Shown here piece by piece: positions 38,422 to 47,027 of a stretch of 52,383 nucleotides of DNA; position 1 is the stretch's first letter; every line of letters begins with the position of its first letter. This DNA comes from an uncultured Clostridia bacterium. Its GTDB lineage: Bacteria; Bacillota; Clostridia; Peptostreptococcales; Acidaminobacteraceae. The stretch spans positions 1 to 52,383 of the forward strand of contig CAKMJV010000014.1 in NCBI GenBank assembly GCA_927417275.1, written 5' to 3'. Made by a program: the position numbers and the translations under genes. The notes below the pieces were generated by a model. The model was not told where the DNA came from. It was given only the letters and a program-made list of their open reading frames with translations, and ran no database searches.

Positions 38422-38451
38422 TTTTAAACGTTAGCTTTCTTGTTCGGGGTA
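38422..38451 (+). repeat. right copy of 30-bp direct repeat
   Basis: Identical to 28284-28313. Here an AGAAAGCT at 38411-38418 precedes it and can pair with the AGCTTTCT inside the repeat. The copy is followed within 8 bases by the long inverted repeat. Confidence 0.85.
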
Positions 38452-38458
38452 TACAATT

Positions 38459-38614
38459 GAAAGGGGCTGTCGGGAAATAGATAGTTTCAGAAAAAAATAT
38501 TTATAATCAAAAAGGAAATCCTCCTATCAGTGTCGAATAGACATTGTAGGAGGATTTCCTTTTTGATTATAAATATTTTTTTCTGAAACTATCTATTTCC
38601 CGACAGCCCCTTTC
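38459..38614. mobile_element. 156-bp near-perfect palindrome, MITE-like
   Basis: The left arm 38459-38526 and right arm 38547-38614 are perfect complements over 68 bases. The 20-base centre also pairs in part (CAGTGTC with GACATTG), leaving a loop of about 5 bases. The arm ends carry GGGGCTGTCGGGAAA, like the terminal inverted repeats of some IS1182-type elements, so I read it as a MITE. No coding capacity. On the minus strand it begins 9 bases after the ATPase stop codon and may now act as a terminator. Confidence 0.8.
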
Positions 38615-38623
38615 TTATTTTAA

Positions 38624-39352
38624 CTAATAAATACTCTGAATAAAACGCTTTAAATCTTCATCCTTAGGATTTTCAAATATTTCTTCAGGCGTTCCCATTT
38701 CAGCGATTTGACCGTTGTTTACAAAAATGACGCGGTCCGACACTTCACGTGCAAAACCCATTTCATGTGTGACGATGAGCATGGTCATCCCCTCTTTAGC
38801 CAGTTGCTGTATAACGAGCAGGACTTCGCCCACGAGTTCAGGGTCAAGCGCTGAGGTGGGTTCATCAAAGAGCATGATATCGGGATTCATCGCGAGGGCT
38901 CTGGCGATGGCAACACGTTGCTTTTGACCACCAGATAGCATCGCGGGATATACATCCGATTTATCTGCTAGCCCAACTTTTTCTAGTAGTTTATATGCTT
39001 GCTGATTTGCTTCTTCTTTTTCTGTACGCTTTACCACACGTGGACCCAGAGTTATATTGTCGATGATTTTTCTGTGCGGGAACAGGTAGAAATGCTGAAA
39101 CACCATGCCGATGCGTTCACGTAATTTGGTGAAATCTCGCTTCACGGCTTCACCTTCGTAGATGATATCGCCTTCGTTTTTTCTTTCCAGTCCGTTGATA
39201 CACCTGAGTAGCGTACTCTTACCAGAGCCACTTCCACCGATGATGCTAATCACTTCACCTTCATAGACTTCTAAGTTTACACCTTTTAATACTTCAAGTT
39301 CACCAAAATACTTATGAAGATTGCTAATTTTTAAAACCACTTTATCGTTCAT
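38624..39352 (-). CDS. polar amino-acid ABC importer ATPase 1
   Basis: This 242-residue GlnQ/HisP-type ATPase has Walker [10 protein letters not shown], the Q-loop segment [11 protein letters not shown], signature [15 protein letters not shown], Walker [15 protein letters not shown] and the H-loop [10 protein letters not shown]. It powers uptake of a polar amino acid through the permease encoded just upstream, whose stop overlaps its start by 11 bases. The specific substrate cannot be read from the sequence. Confidence 0.94.
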   Translation of the reverse strand: MNDKVVLKISNLHKYFGELEVLKGVNLEVYEGEVISIIGGSGSGKSTLLRCINGLERKNEGDIIYEGEAVKRDFTKLRERIGMVFQHFYLFPHRKIIDNITLGPRVVKRTEKEEANQQAYKLLEKVGLADKSDVYPAMLSGGQKQRVAIARALAMNPDIMLFDEPTSALDPELVGEVLLVIQQLAKEGMTMLIVTHEMGFAREVSDRVIFVNNGQIAEMGTPEEIFENPKDEDLKRFIQSIY

Positions 39353-40022
39353 TTACTTGTAGCCTCCTCTCTACCCTTCGTAAAACTGCACTGAGTAGTG
39401 TGATGATGATATAGTAATAACATCCTGCCACAAATAAAATCGGAAACGGATTATATGTTGCCGCGACAAACTGACGTGCGATGAGCATGGTTTCCGTTAT
39501 GGTGATGACGCTCGCCAGTGAAGAATCCTTCACGGCTATAATAAACTGATTGCCTAAAGCGGGGATTGCCTGTTTAACCGCCTGTGGCAAAATAATGTAG
39601 TAAAAGATCTGAAAACGGTTTAGACCGATCGCTTTGCCCGCTTCTTCCTGACCGTAGTGCACTGCATTGATGGCGCCTCTAAAAATTTCACTGATATAAG
39701 CGCCACTGTGAAATGCCAAACCGATTACGGCTGAAGTAAAACTGTCAAACTCAAGTCCCAGTTTTGGCAAGCCAAAATAAATAAAATAAAGTTGTAAGAG
39801 AAGTGGCGTCCCTCTTACGATGGAAATATACACATTGGTTATGGATTCTAGTAGTTTAAGACGCGTGAGTTTTAACAGCGTTACCAGTAAGCCAAAAAGT
39901 GTCCCCAGCAAAATAGATAAAACAGATAACTGAAGCGTTAAACCAACTGCTGGTAGAAACTTCGGTGCAAATTTTATAGCAACCTCGAAAAAGGCCACGA
40001 TACTTTCAATAAACTGTGTCAT
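39342..40022 (-). CDS. polar amino-acid ABC importer permease 1
   Basis: This 226-residue HisM/GlnP-type permease has about five membrane helices. The family segment [20 protein letters not shown] and the coupling loop [32 protein letters not shown], which contacts the ATPase, are both clear. It probably works as a homodimer, since only one permease is encoded. Confidence 0.94.
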   Translation of the reverse strand: MTQFIESIVAFFEVAIKFAPKFLPAVGLTLQLSVLSILLGTLFGLLVTLLKLTRLKLLESITNVYISIVRGTPLLLQLYFIYFGLPKLGLEFDSFTSAVIGLAFHSGAYISEIFRGAINAVHYGQEEAGKAIGLNRFQIFYYIILPQAVKQAIPALGNQFIIAVKDSSLASVITITETMLIARQFVAATYNPFPILFVAGCYYYIIITLLSAVLRRVERRLQVNER

Positions 40023-40032
40023 ATACGCCTTC

Positions 40033-40842
40033 CTATCCTTCTAAAAGGTTTACTCCGAACCATTTGATGCTGATTTCTTCGTACGTACCATTTTCAATGA
40101 TTGTCAATAACGCTTCGTTCAGTTTTTCTAGCAGTTCTTCATCTTCTTTTCTAACTGCGATACCTATTTCTTCGGCATAGAGCATTTCTCCAGCGGGTTT
40201 AATCTGAATACCAAACTTTGCTGGTGCTTGTAGTCCGACGAAAATGCCAGTTACCAGACCATCCATACGTCCTTGTTCAAGCGCCATGAAGTTATCGACA
40301 TCACTTTCAAACTGTCTAATATCGGTAATATTATCTTTTTCATTTAGCATGTCGTGGAAGGTGGTACCTGTTACAACGCCGACTACACCCTCTTCAAGGT
40401 CATCCAAACCGGTCACATCTGACTCTGAAGGCACGAAAAATTGCGCGCCATCATAGTAGTATGGATCTGTAAAGTTCACTTCTTCAAGTCTTGATTCTGT
40501 AATCGCCATACTGCCTATAATCATATCAAAACGGTTGCTGGTGAGGCCCCCTATAATACCATCCCAAGCGGTTGTAATGGGAACGGCTTTTACACCCATC
40601 TCATTTGCAAGTGCATTTGCGATGTCGATATCAAAACCTGCAAGATCGCCTTCTTCATCGATAAAATTAAAAGGTGGATACGCACCTGTCATGGCAAATG
40701 TCATTTCGCCAGCGTCTTGTATTTTTGCATAGGTCGTCTCATCGGACGATTGACAGCCTATTAATGTGACTAGAAGCAGTGTAAAAATAGCCCCTAATAC
40801 GATTTTCTTCACCCAGTTATTCCTTCTTAAATCTGTTTTCAT
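40033..40842 (-). CDS. polar amino-acid-binding lipoprotein 1
   Basis: This 269-residue class 3 solute-binding protein has a signal peptide with the lipobox LIGC and lipidated C30. The mature part has the typical FNFIDEEGDLAGFDIDIANALANEM, TSNRFDMIIGSMAITESRLEEVNFTDPYY and a conserved C-terminal hinge end. It delivers the ligand to the permease. It is the first gene of the operon and stands behind a long leader with a terminator, so its level is probably set by the ligand or a related signal. Confidence 0.92.
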   Translation of the reverse strand: MKTDLRRNNWVKKIVLGAIFTLLLVTLIGCQSSDETTYAKIQDAGEMTFAMTGAYPPFNFIDEEGDLAGFDIDIANALANEMGVKAVPITTAWDGIIGGLTSNRFDMIIGSMAITESRLEEVNFTDPYYYDGAQFFVPSESDVTGLDDLEEGVVGVVTGTTFHDMLNEKDNITDIRQFESDVDNFMALEQGRMDGLVTGIFVGLQAPAKFGIQIKPAGEMLYAEEIGIAVRKEDEELLEKLNEALLTIIENGTYEEISIKWFGVNLLEG

Positions 40843-40905
40843 GTTTTCCTCCTAATTCGTCTTTGAATCACAGCCTCAGCACTTCAACGTAGTGTGCTTC
40901 TGTGA

Positions 40906-40957
40906 AAATAAAAAGGCACTCCCACTCTATTTGATATCAAATAGAGTTAGAGTGCCT
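40906..40957 (-). terminator. strong terminator in the leader of the amino-acid importer operon
   Basis: On the minus strand AGGCACT and AGTGCCT enclose ACTCTATTTGATATCAAATAGAGT, a 24-base palindrome, followed by TTTTTATTTT. It lies between promoter and first gene, so it can only serve attenuation. Confidence 0.85.
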
Positions 40958-41164
40958 AAACTTCGCAATTACGCTCGTTTTATGCCACCATCGGTAGCAT
41001 AGGTCATGACGTTGTCGTCCTAACCAAACCCCAGTTCTAAAAACACATTTTTCAGTCGAAATTTCATTTTTCGAAAAGCTTATACCCATCCACCAACTCG
41101 GCGTATCCATACTCACAAATCAACTACTCAAAAGACTTACTTCACTTATTTTTAATTTACTGCC
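40958..41164 (-). promoter_or_regulatory. structured leader, possible riboswitch or T-box-like element of unknown class
   Basis: About 200 bases of leader precede the terminator. Visible parts on the minus strand are GAGTTGGTGGATGGG, a TCGAAA...TTTCGA hairpin, GGACGACAACGTCATGACC and ATGCTACCGATGGTGGCAT, the last a stem. I compared it from memory with lysine, glycine, SAM, c-di-GMP and T-box consensus; GTTGGTG and TGGCA are slightly T-box-like, but the UGGNACC box is not there. Cis-regulation is well supported by the layout; the class is not. Confidence 0.5.
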
Positions 41165-41170
41165 TAAAAA

Positions 41171-41199
41171 AGTATAACACAAACGTAATATGTTGTCAA
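41171..41199 (-). promoter_or_regulatory. promoter of amino-acid importer operon 1
   Basis: On the minus strand TTGACA (41199-41194), 17 bases, TATACT (41176-41171). It gives a leader of about 320 bases before the lipoprotein gene. Confidence 0.88.
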
Positions 41200-41227
41200 T
41201 GTTCAACGGTGTCATCAAATAATTATG

Positions 41228-41257
41228 TTGAGTCCAAGGCTATAAAAGTGTTAAAAT
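41228..41257 (+). promoter_or_regulatory. promoter of MFS transporter gene
   Basis: TTGAGT and TAAAAT are spaced by 18 bases, divergent from the importer promoter, with 28 bases between the two -35 boxes. Confidence 0.6.
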
Positions 41258-41331
41258 GTAGAAGCAAATTTATAGAAAATTATATGGTGTGCATGTGGTA
41301 ATCCTATTACTACTGCGCTTGGGAGGCCTAT

Positions 41332-42537
41332 CTGAAACAGAATCGTAAAGGTTGGATCGTAGTTGCGGCAGGCACTGGCATGAACTTAGCCTTTGGTGTA
41401 CTTTACGCATGGAGCATATTTGCAGGAAAATTACAGGAATCACTGGGTTGGACTAAAACGGAATCGTCGATTCCATACACCATTTCCATCATTATGTTTG
41501 CAGTTATGATGGTACCAGCAGGTCGACTGCAAGATCGAATTGGGCCCAGATGGGTTGCAACATTAGGTGGGGTACTAATCGGCACAGGCTGTATTTTGGC
41601 GGGCTCAATGAACAACTTATTAGGACTTTCCATCGCCTTTGGTGTATTGGCAGGTTCAGGTATCGGTCTTGGCTATGCTTCAACTACACCACCGGCAGTA
41701 AAATGGTTTTCGCCTAAGAAAAAAGGCCTGATCTCAGGTATTGTCGTAGGTGGTTTTGGTTTAGCGCCTTTGTATATCGTGCCGCTAACTAAATACCTGC
41801 TTAGTCGCTGGGATGTGTTTACCTCTTTTAGAATTTTAGGCTTCTTATTTTTACTCATCACTTTGCCGCTTGCACAGTTCATTCGCAATCCAAAAAGTGA
41901 CGAAATGCCCGAAGGTACAGCAGCACCTGGCTCTAAAGCTGAAGCGGATCATGCCGCGTCACAGTTGTCCTATAAAGACATGTTTAAAACAAAAGAATTT
42001 TATCTGCTTTGGTTTATGTTCTTTGCAGGAGCCACTGGCGGACTTATGACCATCGGTAATTTAAAAACACTGGTTACAAATTTACTAGGTGATGGCATAG
42101 GCTTTCAACTCGTTGCATTTGCAGCGATTGCCAACGCATTAGGCAGACCCATCGCCGGTGTCATTTCAGAGCGGATCGGGCGCGGTAAAGCCATGGCGAT
42201 TCTATATGTGCTTCAGGCGATCGCACTGTTTACCTTTAACAGTTACACCACCCTCTTACCCATCTTTGCCGCAGCCTGTATGATCTATTTTTCTTATGGC
42301 GCTATGGCATCCGTATTTCCATCTGCATGTGCAGACAACTACGGTACGAAAAATTTAGGTCTTAATTATGGCATTTTATTTTCTGCATGGGGTGTCGGTG
42401 GCATCTTTGGTCCTATTTTAGGCGGTCGTATCGCAGATGCTACAGGTTCTTACCACATCGCTTTTGTGGTTTCTGGCATGATTTTGTTAGCAGCAGCTGT
42501 GGCAGGCTTTATTTACAAACCGCGTCAACGCACATAA
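41332..42537 (+). CDS. MFS transporter, oxalate/formate antiporter (OFA) family, probable CTG start
   Basis: This protein of about 401 residues has twelve hydrophobic segments and the MFS loop motif GRLQDRIGPRW. GVLYAWSIF in the first helix and the late segment NYGILFSAWGVGGIFGPILGG are typical of the OFA family, which exchanges small carboxylates. The first ATG (41380) would cut helix 1 in half; the frame is open upstream and codes KQNRKGWIVVAAGTG, the rest of helix 1. No ATG, GTG or TTG lies between 41302 and 41380. CTG 41332 has GGGAGG 5 bases before it and is the likely start. The substrate is unknown. Confidence 0.85.
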   Translation: MKQNRKGWIVVAAGTGMNLAFGVLYAWSIFAGKLQESLGWTKTESSIPYTISIIMFAVMMVPAGRLQDRIGPRWVATLGGVLIGTGCILAGSMNNLLGLSIAFGVLAGSGIGLGYASTTPPAVKWFSPKKKGLISGIVVGGFGLAPLYIVPLTKYLLSRWDVFTSFRILGFLFLLITLPLAQFIRNPKSDEMPEGTAAPGSKAEADHAASQLSYKDMFKTKEFYLLWFMFFAGATGGLMTIGNLKTLVTNLLGDGIGFQLVAFAAIANALGRPIAGVISERIGRGKAMAILYVLQAIALFTFNSYTTLLPIFAAACMIYFSYGAMASVFPSACADNYGTKNLGLNYGILFSAWGVGGIFGPILGGRIADATGSYHIAFVVSGMILLAAAVAGFIYKPRQRT

Positions 42538-42540
42538 AAA

Positions 42541-42590
42541 AACACCTGATACAACGGATTAATACTCTGTTTGTATCAGGTGTTTATTAA
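42541..42590 (+). terminator. terminator after MFS gene
   Basis: AACACCTGATACAA and TTGTATCAGGTGTT pair perfectly over 14 bases, followed by TATTAATTTTTT. Confidence 0.8.
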
Positions 42591-42674
42591 TTTTTTGATA
42601 GGATCGCGCCTATTTTCATTTTTTTTAGATTACGATATAATAAAAGCATCAAATATGTACAATAGGAGCCCTTT

Positions 42675-43469
42675 ATGAACCTACCTGAAAAAATTGCCGC
42701 CTGTGAAATCGCTTACGCAAGACAATTCTGCACCGAATACGAAGATGAAAACATCATTCGCTTTCGTCATCCTGAAATCAAAGACATGTACAGTCTAAAT
42801 TATACCTTTATTAAAAAGAAAAACAAAGAACTAAAAATGCGAAGTCTTTGTGAAGAAGAAATCGCATATTCAAAAGCTGCTAGAGAAAAATACACGAATG
42901 TAATCATAAACGCTTCCCTTCATCCCAGAGTTTTAACCTACATCAAATACCCCTCCGTTTTTACAGTAAACGGGTTTTATGTTTATGACTTAAAAAGACT
43001 AAACGCATTAATCCCAGTAGATGGATGCATCGTTCAAAAAGTCACTGCGCTTGAAACGCTTGAGGAAATACTCAAAATAGACATCGATGTAGATGGACCC
43101 ACCACCGACCCTGAATTTTGTACCCGAAGACTCTATGGAAAAAGCCGTGTCTACTTATCAGAAGGTGGCGTAGATGCTTATATTTGCACCCACGAGGGCG
43201 AGGCCATCGGACGATGTGATTTATTTATTCATGAAGGCGTCGCTAAAATCGAAGATTTTTCAATTCGTGAAAAATATCAGCGAAAAGGCTATGGAAAATC
43301 AATCTTAAAACATTTAATTCAAATTGCTGTAGAAAAAGGATGTGAAACGATTTACTTGGTAACAGATGAATCCGATTCAGCAAGAGAGATGTATATAAAA
43401 ACAGGGTTCGATCGATTAACCGAAACGACAGAAGTTCGATTTATGCTCGATAAAAATACAACTTCATAG
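42675..43469 (+). CDS. GNAT-family acetyltransferase
   Basis: This 264-residue protein has a C-terminal GNAT fold (about residues 150-260): IEDFSIREKYQRKGYGKSILKHLIQIA holds the acetyl-CoA loop Q-R-K-G-Y-G, and EMYIKTGFDRL is the usual end motif. The N-terminal 150 residues are a second, degenerate GNAT-like or unknown domain. The acceptor is unknown. It has its own candidate -10 box TATAAT (42636-42641) and the ribosome site AGGAGCC. Confidence 0.85.
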   Translation: MNLPEKIAACEIAYARQFCTEYEDENIIRFRHPEIKDMYSLNYTFIKKKNKELKMRSLCEEEIAYSKAAREKYTNVIINASLHPRVLTYIKYPSVFTVNGFYVYDLKRLNALIPVDGCIVQKVTALETLEEILKIDIDVDGPTTDPEFCTRRLYGKSRVYLSEGGVDAYICTHEGEAIGRCDLFIHEGVAKIEDFSIREKYQRKGYGKSILKHLIQIAVEKGCETIYLVTDESDSAREMYIKTGFDRLTETTEVRFMLDKNTTS

Positions 43470-43481
43470 AAATAGTAAAAG

Positions 43482-43536
43482 AGCCAAGGCACAGTGGATG
43501 ATCAATATCAAAATCAATCGCTGCATTCTTGGCTCA
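43482..43536. terminator. weak bidirectional terminator candidate between convergent genes
   Basis: GAGCCAAG (43482-43489) and CTTGGCTC (43529-43536) are complementary, but the loop is 39 bases and no T-run follows. Confidence 0.3.
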
Positions 43537-43546
43537 TTCATTGCGC

Positions 43547-44365
43547 TCATATAAATATCTCAGGTTCTCTTCTCTCGCAAAACTCGGCTTCAAGTTCCTG
43601 CTTATGCCTCAAGTAATTTTCATCGTCATAATACTTAGCATGTACAGGGCACTTCTTTATACACGCCCCACACTTAATGCAAATCGAATTAAATTTACGC
43701 ACATCCTCTGAATCAATAGAACCCATCGGACACACGTTTACGCAAGACTTACAATCCGTACACGCACTGCTTGTTTTCGGCCTCACCGCTCTAAGATCCA
43801 CTGGATTTCCCGCTTCATCAAGGGGTCTATAGTACGCTCTATAAGGGCAATTTCCATTAATATTAACGTCCTTACCAATTTCCCCCGCACATATTTTGCC
43901 ATGTATTTGACTGCCAAAATCTTGAACGCTGTCCATATCTCGTGCATCTGGTCTATCCTTCGCTAATACATCTGAAAATGCATGTTCACCTATAAACGCC
44001 GCTGCCGCAATGACTCTAAAGCCATTCATTTTGAGTATGTCACTGAGTTCAATTAGCGCATCATCATACTGTCGATTGCCATAAACCACCACTGGAATCG
44101 CCAGCGCCCCATTTCCTAAAATATCGTTTAGATACTTTAAAAGGACATTCGGCACACGACCTGCATAAACCGGCACGCCTATAATCAGTAAATCCGATGC
44201 TTGGAAGTTCACACCGCTTGTTCGCGCATTTGGCAATGTAAAGTCGATTTCAGTTGAAGGCGTATATAAATCAACATGTGTAGATAGAGTGGCTGCTAGT
44301 GCTTGAATTATTTTTTGGGTTGTGCCCGTTGGACTGAAATATAGGGTGCTTATTTGATAATTCAT
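43547..44365 (-). CDS. EFR1-type flavodoxin/ferredoxin protein
   Basis: This 272-residue protein joins a flavodoxin-like domain (1-150; STLYFSPTGTTQKI binds FMN phosphate, IGVPVYAGRVP follows) and a C-terminal 2[4Fe-4S] domain with CTDCKSCVNVCP and CIKCGACIKKCP. EFR1 proteins transfer electrons in anaerobes; the partner is unknown. I prefer ATG 44365 (MNYQIS) because GAGG lies 8 bases before it and the fold begins there; the frame is open to 44440. Confidence 0.9.
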   Translation of the reverse strand: MNYQISTLYFSPTGTTQKIIQALAATLSTHVDLYTPSTEIDFTLPNARTSGVNFQASDLLIIGVPVYAGRVPNVLLKYLNDILGNGALAIPVVVYGNRQYDDALIELSDILKMNGFRVIAAAAFIGEHAFSDVLAKDRPDARDMDSVQDFGSQIHGKICAGEIGKDVNINGNCPYRAYYRPLDEAGNPVDLRAVRPKTSSACTDCKSCVNVCPMGSIDSEDVRKFNSICIKCGACIKKCPVHAKYYDDENYLRHKQELEAEFCERREPEIFI

Positions 44366-44514
44366 AGGTTTAACCTCATCGAAGATTGTCTTTTCTATGC
44401 TCTGAAAGATATTGGAAGTACTTAACATATTCATATGCATTATAACATGATTCTTTTATTTTAATAAATGTAAACGAATCTTCAGCTAAATCTGATTTCT
44501 CTTATTAGTAATTT

Positions 44515-45276
44515 TTAACCACTAGGTTTCATTCTATTTAAAAAAGTTTTTATTCGTTTGTGTCTCGGGTTTTCAAATATTTCTTTCGGTGTACCCACTT
44601 CAATGATACTGCCCTCATCAATAAAAACCACTCGATCTGCAACTTCTCTAGCAAAAGTCATTTCATGTGTGACTATTACCATCGTCATCCCTTCATTTGC
44701 AAGTAATTTTATCACCTCTAAAACTTCACCAACAAGTTCAGGATCAAGAGCAGAGGTAGGTTCATCAAAAAGCATAATTTTGGGGTTCCTTGCAAGTGCC
44801 CTAGCGATAGCCACACGTTGTTGTTGACCACCAGATAATTGAACCGGATATGCCTTTGCTTTATCTAACAACCCTACTTTCCCAAGTAAATCCAAAGCGA
44901 CTGCCTTTGATTCTTCTTTCTTTTTTTTATCTACCACATGTGGCGCCAACATAACGTTTTCAATAACACGCATATGTGGAAAAAGATTGAACCGTTGAAA
45001 AACCATGCCTAACTGTGAATAAATCTCAAATGCTTCATTGGGTGGTACAGGTATTCCTTCGCTCTCTTCAAGTCGTGAATCTAATAACTTTCCATCAATA
45101 TATAACGCACCGGATGTAATGCGTTCAAGATTATTGAAAACTCTTAAAAGGGTACTCTTTCCCGAACCACTTGGACCAATGATACATACGACTTCACCTT
45201 TATTTATAGTCAAATTAATGTTTTTTAATACTTCTAATGTACCAAAACTCTTACTTACGTTTTTTATTTCAATCAC
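44515..45276 (-). CDS. polar amino-acid ABC importer ATPase 2
   Basis: This 253-residue GlnQ-type ATPase has Walker [24 protein letters not shown], signature [15 protein letters not shown], Walker [15 protein letters not shown] and [10 protein letters not shown]. An insertion of about 12 residues after the Walker A region ([20 protein letters not shown]) resembles cystine-type importers, but the substrate is not certain. It is the last gene of a three-gene operon. Confidence 0.93.
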   Translation of the reverse strand: MIEIKNVSKSFGTLEVLKNINLTINKGEVVCIIGPSGSGKSTLLRVFNNLERITSGALYIDGKLLDSRLEESEGIPVPPNEAFEIYSQLGMVFQRFNLFPHMRVIENVMLAPHVVDKKKKEESKAVALDLLGKVGLLDKAKAYPVQLSGGQQQRVAIARALARNPKIMLFDEPTSALDPELVGEVLEVIKLLANEGMTMVIVTHEMTFAREVADRVVFIDEGSIIEVGTPKEIFENPRHKRIKTFLNRMKPSG

Positions 45277-45295
45277 CGTTTTACTGTCCCTTCTT

Positions 45296-45973
45296 TTATG
45301 TTATTAAATGTTTTTTCGTTTTATTTTCTAATAACGCTTGAAAATATGTGAGTATAGAACAAAAGAAAAGATATATAATAGCGGCTTCAGTATACAACCA
45401 CAAAGGCTCATAAGTTCTAGCTGTAATTTGCTGGGCTACTTGAAACAACTCCGTAACTGTAATTGCCGCTGCAAGTGATGTATCTTTAACCAAACCGATA
45501 AAAGCATTTGACAGAGGTGGTACAGCAACGGTTAATGCCTGTGGAATGATTACATACCTAAGTGTTAATCCCCTTGATAAACCCAGAGATTTTGATGCCT
45601 CCCATTGTCCTTTGTCGATCGATTGAATCGCTGCTCGAATCGTTTCAGAATTGTACGCGCCAACATTCAATGTGAAACCAATGACAGCAGATATGAAAGC
45701 ATTGAGCGTCACTCCGATACCAGGCAAACCATAGAATATGATAAATAGCTGTACCAACAATGGTGTGCCTCTAATAATCCACACGTAAAAACGTGCCACC
45801 GACCGCAGCAGTTTATTTGATGAAATTCTTGCTAGCGCGGTTAAAAATGCAAGCATCAAACCCAATGTAAAAGATATAATTGCTAGTGGCACGGTATACA
45901 TAATACCTGCCTTTAATAAAGGAATAAAGGAACTCAAAAGAATCCCTCCAATCCTGATCATGCTATCACTCAT
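45296..45973 (-). CDS. polar amino-acid ABC importer permease 2
   Basis: This 225-residue HisM-type permease has [23 protein letters not shown] and the ATPase contact loop [32 protein letters not shown]. About five membrane helices. It lies between binding protein and ATPase, with gaps of 16 and 19 bases. Confidence 0.93.
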   Translation of the reverse strand: MSDSMIRIGGILLSSFIPLLKAGIMYTVPLAIISFTLGLMLAFLTALARISSNKLLRSVARFYVWIIRGTPLLVQLFIIFYGLPGIGVTLNAFISAVIGFTLNVGAYNSETIRAAIQSIDKGQWEASKSLGLSRGLTLRYVIIPQALTVAVPPLSNAFIGLVKDTSLAAAITVTELFQVAQQITARTYEPLWLYTEAAIIYLFFCSILTYFQALLENKTKKHLIT

Positions 45974-45989
45974 CTAAACCACACTCCAT

Positions 45990-46796
45990 TTATTTTGAAA
46001 CATCTTCTCCGAACCATTTTTGAGATATCTCAAGATATGTGCCATCCGATAACATTTCAGCCAATATACGATTTACTTCTTCAACCAATTCTATGTTTCC
46101 TTTATTGAATAACAATCCTGCTTCATCACTGGTTTCTGCTTCTGCAACCACCTTTATCGGTGCATTGGGTTGTTGTTTTTTGAAATCTAAAAATGAAAGT
46201 CTATCATTAATCGTTGCATCGATACGGTTAGATATCAATAAGTCGAGCGCTTGATTAAAACCGTCTATTTGAACAATTTGTGCACCATTAGCAGTTGCAA
46301 TTTCAGCTAGATTACTTGTTAAAGACTGCCCTGATTTTTTATCTTTTAAATCAGAAAAATTATTGATCTCCGTGTTTGAGTCGTTAACAATTAGCACGGC
46401 GCGCGTTTTTATATAAGGGGATGAAAAATCATATTTTTCTATACGATCAGGGCGAATGGTGACTTGATTGGCAATCATATCAAATCTCTTTGAATCTAGT
46501 CCAGCAAACATCCCATCCCATTTGGTTTCAATAAACTCAGCTTTTACACCTAATCTATTTGCGATTTCTTCTGCGATTTCAACATCAAAACCGGTTAATA
46601 CATTTTCTTCATTGTGAAATGTAAACGGTGCATATGTGCCTTCAGTTCCTATTCGGATAACACCATTCGCTTTTATCGTTTCAAGTAAATTCCTATCTTC
46701 ATTATTTGATGCGGATCTCGATTTTGCAAAATAACCCCCACCAATTATAACCAATACTATAACGCCTATTATGCCTAAAATATATCCTTTTTTCAC
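45990..46796 (-). CDS. amino-acid-binding protein 2, membrane-anchored without lipobox
   Basis: This 268-residue class 3 binding protein has FTFHNEENVLTGFDVEIAEEIANRLGV, DSKRFDMIANQVTIRPDRIEKYDFSSPYI and a normal C-terminus. The N-terminus KKGYILGIIGVIVLVIIGGGYFAKS is hydrophobic, but no cysteine follows, so it is either cleaved and free or kept by an uncleaved helix; in a Gram-positive, anchoring is more likely. Family and operon are clear; the ligand may be cystine or another polar amino acid. Confidence 0.9.
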   Translation of the reverse strand: MKKGYILGIIGVIVLVIIGGGYFAKSRSASNNEDRNLLETIKANGVIRIGTEGTYAPFTFHNEENVLTGFDVEIAEEIANRLGVKAEFIETKWDGMFAGLDSKRFDMIANQVTIRPDRIEKYDFSSPYIKTRAVLIVNDSNTEINNFSDLKDKKSGQSLTSNLAEIATANGAQIVQIDGFNQALDLLISNRIDATINDRLSFLDFKKQQPNAPIKVVAEAETSDEAGLLFNKGNIELVEEVNRILAEMLSDGTYLEISQKWFGEDVSK

Positions 46797-46865
46797 TTGT
46801 TTCCTCCATTTGTACTTTTAGTTTTTGTTTTGCTTAAATCATACTATTCATATATGTTTAAAATG

Positions 46866-46894
46866 ATTATAGATGTGATGTTCTTTATTGTCAA
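46866..46894 (-). promoter_or_regulatory. promoter of amino-acid importer operon 2
   Basis: On the minus strand TTGACA (46894-46889), 17 bases, TATAAT (46871-46866): a consensus promoter. Confidence 0.9.
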
Positions 46895-46903
46895 GTTTTT
46901 CAT

Positions 46904-46934
46904 TAAAAAAAGCAGCCTCATTTTCGAGGCTGCT
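46904..46934 (-). terminator. terminator of permease/ferredoxin operon
   Basis: On the minus strand AGCAGCCTC and GAGGCTGCT pair around six bases, followed by seven T. The 90 bases between it and the stop at 47028 contain only a small GTAAC/GTTAC hairpin (46990-47003). Confidence 0.88.
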
Positions 46935-47027
46935 CTTCAATACAACTATCTGTTTACGCGCTAGTTTATAGGGGCTGGTGCTTTAAACTGTAACCTCAGT
47001 TACCCTCTTCTTCATTTAAGAGAGCCC

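Noticed and set aside
28284..38451. CRISPR array
   Set aside because: The 30-base repeat occurs only twice, 10 kb apart; no regularly spaced repeats or cas genes are in the window.
40958..41164. T-box, lysine or c-di-GMP riboswitch assignment
   Set aside because: Only short pieces (GTTGGTG, CTACCGATGG, TGGCA) match; the diagnostic cores are missing, so the leader is left unclassified.
46990..47003. GTAACCTCAGTTAC as a second Crp/Fnr box
   Set aside because: The half-site order is reversed compared with the 48291 palindrome and it lies behind the operon; taken as a small hairpin.
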